NCBI GenBank assembly: GCA_035578155.1 | Contig: JAPWDM010000003.1 | Span: 67,324,142-67,388,141 of the forward strand | DNA from: Brachynemurus nebulosus | Taxonomy: Eukaryota > Arthropoda > Insecta > Neuroptera > Myrmeleontidae | DNA: 64,000 nt | Direction of reading: 5' to 3' | Shown: one piece after another, positions 49,930 through 60,404 of the stretch | Position numbering within the stretch: the stretch's first letter is position 1 | Layout of the letters: each line of letters opens with the position of its first letter | Program-made: the position numbers and the translations under genes | The notes under the pieces: generated by a model | What the model was told of the DNA's origin: nothing | Databases searched by the model: none | The model's input: the letters and a program-made list of their open reading frames with translations, nothing else

Positions 49930-50545
49930 TCGTGACATGTCAGCCATTTTCTATCCAAAACAGAACGGGAAGCTTCAAAATTAATTATCACATATTTAAG
50001 TAAATATTGTTTTGTACATAATCATTGTTAACGCTTTAAATGATTAAGACGAGTTAACTCGTCCTGCAATATGGTGGCTCAAAATGCTGTCATATGTATA
50101 TATTCACTGGTACAGAGGCCGCCATCTGTGACAATACGGTATAATTCTAAATAATGTTCAATTTTATCAACATAGTTGATAAAATTGAAGTTGTTAATTT
50201 ATTTTTTGTAAATTCCTAGGGTTCACTTTTTTAATGTTGGGATCTTGGATTGTTTTCTTTTTCTTTTTTTGTAGCCTTATTTATTGTACTTATCACTTGG
50301 CAGTAAAAAGTCCGACATTTTGAGACAAAAAAATTTTACCATATGGTTTGTTTAAAAGCGTTAATAAGTTATGAATTATTGAACAATTAAAAAGTTATAA
50401 TTTAATTATACTTTCTACGTTAAACTAAACGATTATTGTTAGTATTTAATTTATTTCCAATGAATTTTACGCAAACTTTGGACAGAAAATGCCGGAACCA
50501 ATCAGTGTTCAGCACACATATCACTTTGAAATCACTGCTAATTTC
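49930..50545. mobile_element. Sequence related to the MITE core at 6040-6290, split by a nested TTAA element
   Basis: Matches the 5883-6479 element from TATCCAAAACAGA-CGGGAAG to CAATCAG-GTTCAGCACACAT but lacks its GGCCCGG terminal repeats. It is interrupted at 50032-50360. Confidence 0.7.
50032..50360. mobile_element. Nested piggyBac-like MITE (TTAA target)
   Basis: Starts CGCTTTAAATG and ends TTTAAAAGCG; TTAA on both sides (50028-50031 and 50361-50364). The related sequence at 6111-6125 reads ATTGTTAATAAG with a single TTAA, that is, the unoccupied site. A degraded second copy of the left half lies at about 49834-49930. Confidence 0.85.
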
Positions 50546-50627
50546 TATATTTGAGAACTGGAAGGGAAATGAACAACTAACTGAAATTTTTGTGTACAGT
50601 AACGACTTCCTGTATTTTTCTTTAAAT

Positions 50628-51126
50628 TAGGGATGTTGATATTTTTTAAAATATCGATATATATTATATCGGTATTTTTTAAATATATCAATACCGCAGA
50701 GTGATATATCGGTAAAATATTTTTTTTTTATTTTTATTACATTATCCAGGCACAATTAAAATAACTGATACATTCTCCTTATAATTGCGTTTATTCGTGA
50801 GAAAATAGGAAAAGATTAATTAAACTAGTATTTTTCTGGGACAATTTTCTAAGATTATCAGGAATCAGTGTGCACAACTAAAATAAGCTTAAATAGTTAG
50901 ATGGCATCATACTTATTATACTTTTGGTACATACTTTCTAGTCATAACCAATTAAGTAGATTCTTACAAAGTTGATTTATTCTTAGAAAATATATCGATG
51001 TCGACACTAACACTTCAATATCGAACTATCGATATATCGGATTGAAAAATATCGGTTGAAAATATCAAAACTTTACAAAAAAAAATATCGAATATTCGAA
51101 ATATCGATATAATATCAACATCCCTA
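50628..51126. mobile_element. hAT-like MITE with ATATCGATAT repeats
   Basis: TIRs TAGGGATGTTGATATT and AATATCAACATCCCTA. The flanks CTTTAAAT and CTTTCCAC agree at only the first four bases, so the target duplication is eroded or absent. The interior is full of ATATCG/CGATAT words. Confidence 0.65.
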
Positions 51127-51630
51127 CTTTCCACATTCTTACTGGTACGGGAACAAATCTATTGTCCACACGTTCGCACGGGTTGCATCAGTTGCATCAG
51201 TCATTTTTTGTTGCATCTATAAGAATGAACGTATCATACAAGATTAGCGTTGTGTGCCGCACCGTCTAAGTACTAAAAGAAACGTGAGTTATTTTATCGT
51301 AGCTGGCCTGCTCGGTCTTTATTTAAAACATTTTACATTTCGTTGGCGGCACTTTCATTACCACCATTACTAACAATTCAAGCAGTTAAAGAAAGATAAC
51401 ACCATAGAGAAAATATCAAGTGCGACAAAGAAAACAAGGACGCTAACTTTCAAAACTCGAAAATGAAATAAATAGATACGTTTCAAATGTGTTAGTAAAG
51501 GAAAAACAATCGAAGATAACATAAAGATTAACGGAGATAGAAATGGAGTAAAATTCCCGCAAATCACAAAAATATTACCGGCGTTGTTGACAGTTGTGCG
51601 TGAAAATTAATAAAAATATTTTATGTTAAA
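51127..51630 (+). promoter_or_regulatory. mre11: Presumed MRE11 5' flank and UTR
   Basis: About 500 bp of less AT-rich unique sequence directly before the MRE11 start, containing a GGTTGCATCAGTTGCATCAG direct duplication at 51180-51200. No TATA box was confidently placed. Confidence 0.4.
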
Positions 51631-51649
51631 ATGGCTGGGGAATCAGTGA
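51623..51649 (+). CDS. Upstream short frame overlapping the MRE11 start
   Basis: ATG at 51623 opens an eight-codon frame (MLKWLGNQ) that ends in TGA at 51647-51649, beyond the MRE11 ATG at 51631. The main ATG has the better context (AAAATGG). If this leader is transcribed it could lower initiation at MRE11; that is inference. Confidence 0.3.
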   Translation: MLKWLGNQ

Positions 51650-51724
51650 ATCCGGATGATGTTATAAATGTGCTCATAGCAACAGATATACATTTGGGAT
51701 ATGCGGAAAAAGATGAATTTCGAG
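51631..51724 (+). CDS. mre11: MRE11 exon 1 (motif I)
   Basis: Starts [19 protein letters not shown]; donor CGAG|GTAAAT. Carries D19 and H21. Confidence 0.92.
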
Positions 51725-54700
51725 GTAAATACAAAAGTGGTTTGTTGTTAGGTTATAAAAATAATGAAATTACTGTACTTAAGTTAATTTTGGTTTTTCT
51801 ATTGAGTAGGCGAGGACTCGTTTAATACGTTTGAAGAAATTTTACAAATTGCTCAACAATCCAATGTTGATTTTGTACTACTTGGTGGCGACTTGTTTCA
51901 CGATAGTAAACCATCACCGGCATGTTTCTACAAATGCAGTTCAATATTGCGAAGGTAAATGAGAGTCACATTGTTCGATTGGTATGCGAAGCTTATATTT
52001 TACAATTATTTAGGTACTGTTTGGGTGAAAAAGAGGTGAAGATGGAATTTTTGTCAGATCAAGCTTTAAATTTTTCACACTGTGAAAACCCGACTGTAAA
52101 TTACGAGGATCCAAATTTGAACATTTCCATTCCGGTTTTTACAATTCACGGGAATCATGATGATGCAACAGGTAATTAAATGCAACGTTGATTTCTTAGC
52201 GGCACTAAATACTTTTTTTTTTTGTTACTCACGCGGGAGAAGTACTAACTTGGCGCACACATTTTTGTACGCAAAATAGCTGTTTGCTCACTGTACTCTT
52301 CCCATATACTTTTTTGCGTGCGGAAAGTATACTTTCCGCACGCAAATTGACAATAAAACACGCAATGCCGCCCCTTGATTTTTAATTTAATAAATATTTC
52401 ATAATTATTTCTATAGAAACCACCAACAAAGTAATTTAAACAACATTTAATTCAGAAAAGAAAGACACACTCAAAAATATTATTTTAAAAAGTAATAAAA
52501 AATAGTAATAATAATAGAAAAAAGTATGTGAAATTCGTAATAAAAAATAGTATGTGCAACTCGTGCGGCATTGTCGATTGCCCACTCAGGCGAATGAACG
52601 CACTCACTACGCTCGTGCCAGGGCGGTAGGTCTTGGGGGGGGGGGGTGCCAAAATTAGGTATGTGACGTTTTTTTTTGCTCGTCACTTGTTTTTTGGGAG
52701 GAAAAAAGGAAAAAAAATACTTTTTTCTACAGGGGCGCCACTTAGGCTAGGTCCGGCCCTGGATCGTAGGCAATCGACAATTTCCTGCCCTTATTGCACA
52801 ATATACTATATTTATACCTATAACACATGAAATAGTTATTTGTGTATTAAGAACGCAAAATGGTACATTGCCGCTCGATTGAGAATGGTGACGTGCGACA
52901 CCGCCAGGTGGAGCGCGTTATTTTCATGAGAGCGGCAATGTCATTTTGTGCTCGAATTACACACAAAATTTTTTTCTACAATCTTATAAAATGTATTTTT
53001 TATTTAAAGGATACTTGATATAATAATAATGGACGTTAATATTTACTTTAATGTTATAATTTTTGCAGCTTCAGAAATATCTAGAGATGTACCTGAGAAA
53101 TCCTTATTATTTATTAATTACAGTTATTTATTATGTTTAATTAATATTTTGTAGTTACAGTGGACTTTCGGAGGTTTTCCAATCGCAAATTGTCTATATT
53201 ACAGTGATAGGGATTTAAACATCGCATGTTTACGTCATAGGAACATTGCAAACACACAATTTTTGTGAATGCAATGCTCGTGTGACGTAAACATACGACG
53301 TTTAAATCTCTATCACTGTAATATGGTCAATTTGCGATTGGACAATCTTCGAAAGTCGACTGTATTTTGAAATTTAATAAAATTAATATTTCACTTGACA
53401 ACGATAAATATAATAATAAATTTAGAATCTGTTTATTTGTTGTCATAGAAAGTACAAACAACGCCAACCCGATTTGTAATTAAATACAGGTTGAGCGAGC
53501 GACAAAGTATTACTTTGCCGCTTTAAAGCGGAAAGTAGTACTTTTCATTTACATTACCAGTACAATTTTCAAAAAATATTCCATGTACAGAAACGGTCTC
53601 GTTACAGTTTTATTATATGTATAGATTTACTTAGGTTTTTCCAGACAATTCAATATATTACACTACCCTTCAATAAAGTTTTTCCAGACAATTCAATATA
53701 TTACACTACCCTTCAATAAAACCTACAGACGATCCATAATATTGTACAACCTCAGGTGTAGGGATCGCTTAAGATCTTAATTGGAGGTTTTTATGCTCAT
53801 TTATGGTCACTTCTTGAGATCTAAATTTTTATTTCTAGGCTTAGCGCAGTTATCTCCGTTGGATATATTAGCCTCGATGGGTTTGGTCAATTATTTTGGC
53901 AAAATTACCAATCTTCAAGAAATTGAAATTTATCCGATTTTACTTCAAAAAGGAGTCACCAAAGTGGCTCTGTACGGCTTATCTCATATTAAAGATAATC
54001 GGCTTTGTCGACTTTTTAAAGAAGATAAAGTTTCATTAATGCGTCCAAGTGAAGGAGACGATTGGTTCTCTATTCTCGCATTACATCAAAATCGTGCTGA
54101 CCGTGGCTTACAGAATTTCATTCCAGAATCGGTTCTTCCTGATTTCCTCAATTTTGTTCTATGGGGCCATGAACACGACTGCCGTATTGATACAGAAGTG
54201 TCTGCCGCAAATGAAGTCCACATATCGCAGCCAGGAAGCACTGTTGCTACGTCGTTATCGCAAGAAGAAGCCGGCAGGAAATACGTTGGTTTATTAAGTA
54301 TAAACCGAACAAATTTCAAATTTCAAAAAATTCAATTGCGGACTGTACGGCCATTTATATTCCAAACTTCCAACTTGGAAGATTTCGAATTTGACAAGGA
54401 TTCGAAAAAATCATTGTCCGCTCAAGTCGAGGAATACATTAAAGAGGAAATTGATCGATTAATAATCAAATCAAAAGAATTATTGACCGGACATCCGAAA
54501 CAACCTACCCTGCCGCTAGTAAGGATACGTGTCGAATATCAGAACCAGGATGAGCAATTTAACGCAATTCGTGCAGGTCAAGCCTATGTGGGAAAAGTCG
54601 CTAATCCGACTGATCTTATTATCTTACGCAAAAATTATAAGGAATCAATTAAAAAGGAAGACGATTTGGATCCGGAACAAATGGAGAAGACGTTACAGTC

Positions 54701-55598
54701 GCGTGTTGAAACAAAAGTTCTTGAATATTTTAAGGATGTTAACGACAAACGTAAACTGCAAGTCTTGTCTGCGAAGGGCATGTGCCAAGCTCTTATGGCG
54801 TACATAGACAAGAATGACGGTGACGCCATCGAATTATTAATGAAGTAAGTTCACGCAAATAATTCTTAAGTGCATGTACAACAGATAATCGTAGAATCGT
54901 ACTATTACATATTTACATTACCTATAAGAGCATAGATTTAAATCCTACCGGCTGCGCCACTTTATATATTAATTACATTAATTTGTTTTCATTTATTTTT
55001 TCAGCCATCAGATAGAGAAGACTTTAAGTAAATTAAAAGAAACTGACTTGAATCTCGCCAACATAGATAACGAAATCAGTGAAGTAGTAAAAGCCCGTCT
55101 TGAAAAACAACAAGAAGAGGAAGAAGAGGCGAACAAACTACTTAACGATCCGGATCGTGTCAAAAATACAGTCGCGAATGATGATGCGGGTATGGAAATC
55201 GAAGAATCCGACGAAGACGTGCCATTGAAACCGACTCGAGGACGTGGATCACGCGGAGGACGTGCCACCGCTCGCGGAGCACGGACACCACGAGCTACAC
55301 GCGGTCGTGCGAATAACACCAATTCCACTGTAATTCAAGACGATTCACCAGAAGAGGTGGAACCAGTTGTTTCACCCGCGACCCGTAGTGGTCGACGAGG
55401 GAGAGCTACCCCAAAATCGACGCCCCAGAGTAAACAGACAGAAATTACCAGTCATTATTCATCAACTCCAAACAGAAGAGCAGCCACAGTCGTAAGTTTC
55501 TTTATAAGTAAAATATTGGAATTATTTTTTGAAGTCAATCGATTTGTGTGTTTCAGGGAAAAAACTACGTAATCGACGTGTTAAGTGATAGCGATTAA
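51631..55598 (+). CDS. mre11: MRE11 double-strand break repair nuclease, complete
   Basis: Six exons (51631-51724, 51810-51954, 52014-52171, 53839-54844, 55005-55491, 55557-55598) splice in frame to 643 residues. Calcineurin-like phosphoesterase motifs are intact: D19-x-H21 (ATDIHLG), D59 (LLGGDLFH), N127-H128-D129 (HGNHDD), H215 (LHQNR), H243-x-H245 (WGHEH). The capping and RAD50-binding region follows ([27 protein letters not shown]). The C-terminus is acidic, then Gly/Arg-rich ([20 protein letters not shown]), then ends [13 protein letters not shown], like the end of other animal MRE11 proteins. Known role: Mn-dependent 3'-5' exonuclease and endonuclease of the MRE11-RAD50-NBS1 complex in the nucleus, resecting and signalling breaks. 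It is slightly shorter than human (about 700). Nothing appears missing. Confidence 0.95.
51810..51954 (+). CDS. mre11: MRE11 exon 2 (motif II)
   Basis: Acceptor TATTGAGTAG; reads [19 protein letters not shown], then [17 protein letters not shown]; donor GAAG|GTAAAT. Reading through either flanking intron would break the protein. Confidence 0.92.
52014..52171 (+). CDS. mre11: MRE11 exon 3 (motif III)
   Basis: Acceptor TTATTTAG; reads [19 protein letters not shown] to [12 protein letters not shown]; donor ACAG|GTAATT. Confidence 0.92.
52313..52346. repeat. Perfect 34-bp palindrome in MRE11 intron 3
   Basis: Centred on GTATAC: each half is TTTGCGTGCGGAAAGTA or its complement, with no unpaired bases. 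It probably belongs to a degraded small transposon. Confidence 0.85.
52619..52761. mobile_element. hAT MITE, CAGGGCCGG family, reverse orientation
   Basis: Right end GGCTAGGTCCGGCCCTG is the complement of the 30179 copy's left end; GGGCGGTAGGTCTTGGGG matches that copy's other side. Contains a G13 run. It sits between inverted words ATTGTCGATTGCC (52570) and GGCAATCGACAAT (52769). No exact duplication. Confidence 0.55.
52840..52964. repeat. Hairpin repeat in MRE11 intron 3
   Basis: GTGTATTAAGAACGCAAAAT and ACATTGCCGCTC pair with GAGCGGCAATGT and ATTTTGTGCTCGAATTACAC. Confidence 0.6.
53158..53362. mobile_element. mariner-like MITE in MRE11 intron 3
   Basis: Ends CAGTGGACTTTCGGAGG and CGAAAGTCGACTG inside TA duplications (53156-53157, 53363-53364). 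The terminal CAGT and TA target are typical of Tc1/mariner. The whole 205 bp folds on itself. Confidence 0.75.
53635..53720. repeat. Exact 43-bp tandem duplication in MRE11 intron 3
   Basis: GTTTTTCCAGACAATTCAAT and onward through CCTTCAATAAA occurs twice back to back (53635-53677, 53678-53720) with no differences, so it is recent. Confidence 0.9.
53839..54844 (+). CDS. mre11: MRE11 exon 4 (motifs IV-V, capping domain)
   Basis: Acceptor TATTTCTAG; begins [20 protein letters not shown]; donor ATGAA|GTAAGT. An in-frame ATG at 53781 lies in intron 3 and is not used. Confidence 0.92.
55005..55491 (+). CDS. mre11: MRE11 exon 5 (acidic and Gly/Arg-rich tail)
   Basis: Acceptor ATTTTTTCAG; begins [19 protein letters not shown]; donor AGTC|GTAAGT. 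Local GC rises because of Arg and Gly codons. Confidence 0.92.
55557..55598 (+). CDS. mre11: MRE11 exon 6 (13 C-terminal residues)
   Basis: Acceptor [23 protein letters not shown] then TAA. The short acidic end fits the conserved NY-x-VI-V terminus of animal MRE11. Confidence 0.85.
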   Translation, partial: GKNYVIDVLSDSD

Positions 55599-55753
55599 AT
55601 TAGAGTTCGAGTCTGGTCGAAAATTTAATGTGCATGTGGCCCAACTTATATTTTATTAAATTCTTTTTTATCTTTTAAGTAAAAAAATAATCAACTTCAA
55701 AAATACTAAAAAAATAATTTGATTTATATTAAATGTAAGAATTAGGAAACGGA

Positions 55754-55759
55754 AATAAA
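55754..55759 (+). terminator. mre11: Polyadenylation signal AATAAA of MRE11
   Basis: AATAAA 156 bp after the MRE11 stop codon. Confidence 0.5.
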
Positions 55760-56239
55760 TACGAAGTTTTATTTATAATTTCCCTTGACCCATTAAAGCC
55801 CCACATGTATCTCAATTTGTCAAATTTTCATAAAATTTTACGCAGATCCAGAATTGGATTATTCAGTAAATTCCAAAAAAAGTCCAGATATCCGCAAAGA
55901 TCTATATTATATAATATAATAGTTTTTAGTGTACATATAAAAATTTTTTAAGTGCGTTTTTTCATATTTCTATACTCTAATTCATTTTTCCTTTACCTCT
56001 GTTTAATTACATCTGCTCATCGAAGTTAGTACGTAAACCTCGCACCGGAAAATTACTAAAAGTTTGTGGAATTACACCGAATGACAGTATAGCCTAGAGT
56101 ATTTTTTAATTTTTTTTTTTTATCAATGATTTCATATTTAGTGCTCCGAAAACATGCAACACTTTGTAGAGATACTTTAAAAATCAACGCTAATATTATT
56201 GGCAACCCATACCGCTTGTTACAGACCCTTTAATTGTAA

Positions 56240-56658
56240 GGCTGGTCGTCCACTGGTTGCGGACAACTGCGAAATTTGATTCGGACGATTGTACACGTTT
56301 GTCTTTCGTCCGAAATGATATGTCTGCTGTCCGTCCACTAGCCCAATATTCGTCAGTGTTTTTCTTTTTTTTTCTCAAGCTATAGATGCTATAAAAATAC
56401 GTAAAAAAACAATTATAAAAGTGCACAGTTATAATTGTAATTTACCTTCAGTTTCATTTTAATAAAATTAAAAATCTCATGAAACGAACTTCTTCGCGCG
56501 AAAAAATCCAAACAAAATTGGTTTTGTTCGCACGTTGTAATTATACGCACGGAAACGGATGAACGAGGATGTATAACTTCACAGCTGTTTGGTCCGTTTC
56601 CATGCGTATTCGTCCGAATTAAATTTCGCACGTTTCTGCATCTAGTGGACGGCCAGCC
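56240..56658. mobile_element. PIF/Harbinger-like MITE, copy A
   Basis: GGCTGGTCGTCCACTGG at left, TAGTGGACGGCCAGCC at right, flanked by TAA on both sides (56237-56239, 56659-56661). It is related to copy B in inverted orientation. Confidence 0.82.
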
Positions 56659-56770
56659 TAATTTTTATACAGAGAGAAACACAAAAAGTTCCAAGAAAGA
56701 TATCCCATTGTTATTTTATATTTTAAGGGTGACTTTCCTACTGTATTACGTGCAATATTTTGGTCTGTAA

Positions 56771-57213
56771 GGCTGGTCGTCCTTTGGAGGCGAAAACGTG
56801 CGATATTTAATTTGGACGAATATGCATGAAAACGGACGAACGATCCAAACACCTGTGAAGCTATACATCCTCGTCCATTGGAAGCGTCTCGTTCGTCCGT
56901 TTCCGTGCATATAAATGCAACGTGCGAACAGATCTAATTTTGTTTGGATTTTGTCGCGCGAAGAAGTCCGTTCCATGAGATTTTTATTTTTATTAAAATG
57001 AAACTGAAGGTAAATTACAATTATACCTGTGCACCTTTATATATCACGTGCCATAAATTGCTTTTTTACGTATTTTTACAGCATCTATAGCTTGAGAAAA
57101 AGAAAATTAAAGAGAAAAATACTGACGAATACTGGACTAGTGGACGGACGACAAACGTGCGTAGTCGTCTGAATCAAATATCGCAGTTGTCCGCAACCAA
57201 TGGACGACCAGCC
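56771..57213. mobile_element. PIF/Harbinger-like MITE, copy B (inverted relative to A)
   Basis: GGCTGGTCGTCCTTTGG at left, CCAATGGACGACCAGCC at right, with TAA duplicated (56768-56770, 57214-57216). Shared landmarks with A, such as TAAATTACAATTAT-CTGTGCAC and CATCTATAGCTTGAGAAAAA, read in the opposite order. Confidence 0.82.
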
Positions 57214-57367
57214 TAATGGGTTAATGCTCTTTTAAGGAATAAAACCGGATCCAAAATAGTTATAATAAAATCTTTTAATATGTCTTATTGATTATACGTA
57301 CATAAAAATATTAAAAAAATACTATTTTGTCTTAAAAATATAATACTACATTTGAACTATTTAACAA

Positions 57368-57467
57368 CTATTCGTTTAAATCGACAGCTGCATTTATACA
57401 TTTCTGTTGAGATTCATTCATCTCCTGGTGCATCAACGTTATGTCAGTAGTCCTCAAATGTACAAAC
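57368..57467 (-). CDS. SLC46-like transporter 1, exon E
   Basis: Acceptor TGTCTTTTAG; FVHLRTTDITLMHQEMNESQ then QKCINAAVDLNE and TAG. Hydrophilic cytoplasmic tail. Confidence 0.8.
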
Positions 57468-60404
57468 CTAAAAGACAAGTCACCGATTAATTACCGTAAA
57501 ATCCAAAATCAGATACCCTATAAAAAAATAAACTTACAATATTAAAAGAAACACAAGCATCTGTGTCCCAAAAGTAAGCCAAAATATGCCTTCTGGATAC
57601 GTCGTAACCGACGCATTATACACCTGCGTATATAAAAATCCGGAAATAAACGGGACCGCATTATCTGCTACCGAGAGTACCGAGAATACTCGACCTCTCT
57701 CTTCGGAAGAAACAATTTTTGACGTCATCGATCGCAAAACGGGCGCCACAACTGGACCTAATGACGAAATTACCGCGCCCAAATAGTACATCCAATTTGC
57801 ATTTGCAAATATAAAGATGATACGACATAACGCGTGAGATGTCGCCCCAATCATAATAATGATTGTATCGCGAAGACCGAATACACGATTCATTAAAGGC
57901 ACGCCCAACAGCATCGTTACGACGAACAGAGTACTTTGGAAAGTTCGGAAATTACTGTAGCGATTGTCATCCCAATGGGCCACTTTTTTGAAAAATAAGT
58001 AACTATATTCCTTTTCATCTGCAATAAAATTTTGTACAAATGAGTACGATATATATACCATATATACGTATATTTTATTTTTTGTTAGTGACATCTAGGG
58101 GCAATCTTTTTTTGCATTAACGTCATCTCCGAATTATATGATCAATAAATCAATATTATTTTAGTGACAAAAAAAATTGAAGCAAAATTTTGTTATTTTA
58201 CGAAAAACTCAAAATTCCAACGAACTTCGATACAAAAATTAGTTTTTACTTTACAAATACATTAAGTCATGATTTCGTAGTCAGTAACAAAAGAATTTCC
58301 AAGATAAAAAATATATTGCTCTTATTTAACCTTTAATTTGTTAATAATATGCATTATAATTATCTCTTTTACTTTCTATATGAGTTAAAAAAATTTCGAT
58401 GTTTTTTTAAAAAGTCCGGTAAGTGCGTGTTTAACAGGCATTAAGTTAAGGTTTCGTAGGTCAATAGCTAGAGTTTAGTCACAATTCTCAAGATAAAATA
58501 TTTCTTGCTTTTTTAATTTATTAATAATAATATTATCTATTATGAGTAAAAAAAATTAATGCGAAATCAGATTCCCTCTAATGATAATATGTAAATCTAA
58601 CCTCTTTGGAATGTGTAAAACATCATAATAAATATGAAAATAATTAAGTAAGTGCGACCATTGTGAGGCCGTTTTGTTATAATACTTCTATAAGTCTTCA
58701 CAAAATGGTCTTTATCGAAAAAGTCGGTGAAAAAATTTACTTTAGCATCACAAATCGTTTTTTGTTTTTCCGTTGTCGTCCATTTTAAAACAATCAACGC
58801 ATACAAAATGGCCACCGCTAAAAGTGACGCATTTATTGTAAACAATATTGTATACGACTTATTTGTAACTTCAGAAAATAAGTATCGTCCTAAAGCAATT
58901 CCTGCCGGCATTGTACTCAGATAACATACATCGAGAATTGTGATTCGTAAAGTTCGTTCTTTAGTTGACGTAATATCCGAAATGTAACTAAAACCAGCTG
59001 CAAATATTATTACGTCAGCTCCGGTAATCGTGCTCGGCAACGTTGCCGTATAAATTATGTAATTTAGCGGCCATGTTGCTAAAAAATTAAATCAAAATTA
59101 AAATTGGATCAAACTGGCATTTTAAAATTTTAAACTAAAAAAAAAGTGTGTTACGTTGCAATGTATTAACAACAATCATTACGGAATAATAAAATTTTCC
59201 TAAAAGTCCCATAATCAGAGGAAGTTTTCGTCCTCTACGATCAGACCATGCTCCCATGAAGAGTGCCAGAACGATTGGTATTAAGTGTCCTGCAATATTA
59301 TTCCATTGATGGAAGGTAGAAACTGTTACCTAAAACAATTTCAACATTTTATCAGTCTATGCGTTTATATGAGTGTGTCTCGCCCATAAAAGCTCACGTC
59401 TAACTTAAAGGCTAATATCACCTTGTGCACACAAATTCATATAAACATATTCTCAAATTTAGTTAAAAGAAATGCAAATATTTCTTGATATTCTGTTTCA
59501 TACACATAAAAGTACAAATCTTGGTACAAAACAATTTTTTTTTCTAAATTTTTAAAAACAAAATGGCGGCGTAGTAATTCTCACAAAGCAACCACTTTTT
59601 TCTCCCTCGCTGGATCGCTATTTCCGTTCTTGTCAGTAGCTTAATAATGAATTTATCTAATGAACATCCCAGGATTTTTTCGATTAATTAATTTTTTTAC
59701 AAAATGACGTCGAATTAAAAAAAAAATTCTTTTGAAAAGTCGAATGAGAATACTTATGGACCACCAAAAACTATTCAAACTACAAATTCAACGTATCATT
59801 TACGCGTTTGTGTTTTTCAAGTTATTTTTATAGATCACATGATTTAAAATACAATTGAAATTGATTTTTCGTTAATATGTTTTTATATGAAAATAAAAAT
59901 GGTTTTATATGACGGATAAAACACTGTTTGAATCAAACATGAGTATAAAAACAACGCGGTTTAAATAAATTTATTATTTTCTTTCTTAATTTTAATGGAG
60001 TAGAAATTTTTTTATGGAAACTGAATTGTCTAGTCTGATAGAAAGCAGTAAAAAGAATCAGAAGATATGCCTAACTCGGTTTTGAATTTTTGTGACATAA
60101 TGCTTTTTGATTAGTCACTCCACACTTTACGAATTTGTGATCACAAGGTGATATATAACCGCTTAAGTAATCTAAAATGCCCACAAACCTGGACTTCGTC
60201 ACTTATATTTTTATATTGAGGCTCATGTAAGTTATAACAAATGTTTTTATCGATATGGTGATCAACTGTACACGCTTTAAACACAAAAAGAGATTGTTCT
60301 ACAACGGTCGTAGTCATAAACGCTAACATGTACAGTGTTATTACAGGTTCCACTGTAATATAACGCCAAAAATAAAGCCATTTTATAAAATGTTTCACAG
60401 GCAT
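57368..60404 (-). CDS. SLC46-like (proton-coupled folate transporter-related) MFS transporter, complete
   Basis: Five coding exons on the minus strand (60404-60189, 59329-59155, 59078-58602, 58018-57538, 57467-57368) splice in frame to 482 residues, normal for SLC46. TM1 is EPVITLYMLAFMTTTVVEQS; a glycosylatable loop with Cys and NIS follows. The MFS motif A loop GAWSDRRGRK is at about residues 98-107, where SLC46 members have their conserved D-x-x-GRR/K. The second half has NRVFGLRDTIIIMIGATSHA and the SSEERGRVFSVLSVADN loop before the last helices. The start is the first codon after an acceptor (TTACTTTCAG|ATG), so the 5' UTR is spliced. Known family role: proton-coupled import of folates or related small molecules across plasma or lysosomal membranes. 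The substrate here is unknown, as insects have many diverged SLC46 copies. Confidence 0.87.
57538..58018 (-). CDS. SLC46-like transporter 1, exon D
   Basis: Acceptor TTTATTGCAG; DEKEYSYLFFKKVAHWDDN through to FGTQMLVFLLI; donor ATATT|GTAAGT. Single exon where the paralogue has three. Confidence 0.87.
58250..58515. repeat. Two GGGTTCC-family heads in transporter intron
   Basis: TACATTAAGTCATGATTTCG (58258) and GGCATTAAGTTAAGGTTTCG (58436) with following AAGATAAAATAT-TTGCT text repeat at about 178 bp, inside the intron between exons C and D. Confidence 0.45.
58602..59078 (-). CDS. SLC46-like transporter 1, exon C
   Basis: Acceptor ATTTTTTAG; TWPLNYIIYTATLPSTITGA through the long central loop (KQKTICDAKVNFFTDFFDKD) to FQR; donor GAG|GTTAGA. 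Confidence 0.87.
59155..59329 (-). CDS. SLC46-like transporter 1, exon B
   Basis: Acceptor TTGTTTTAG; VTVSTFHQWNNIAGHLIPIV then the GAWSDRRGRKLPL loop; donor GCAAC|GTAACA. Confidence 0.85.
60189..60404 (-). CDS. SLC46-like transporter 1, exon A
   Basis: ATG at 60404-60402 immediately after AG; 72 codons ending NISDEVQ; donor CAG|GTTTGT. Confidence 0.8.

Noticed and set aside
53781..53838. Upstream in-frame ATG before MRE11 exon 4 as an alternative start
   Set aside because: It lies in intron 3; starting there would lose motifs I-III of the nuclease, and the acceptor at 53837-53838 joins cleanly to exon 3.
54049..54829. Multiple alternative frames inside MRE11 exon 4
   Set aside because: The MRE11 frame carries all phosphoesterase motifs; the others are shadows.
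55008..55328. Arg/Pro-rich minus-strand frame opposite MRE11 exon 5
   Set aside because: Antisense reading of the Gly/Arg-rich tail codons.
56196..56976. Four 64-76 residue minus-strand frames
   Set aside because: They fall within the inverted pair of Harbinger-like MITEs and repeat each other's peptide in different frames.
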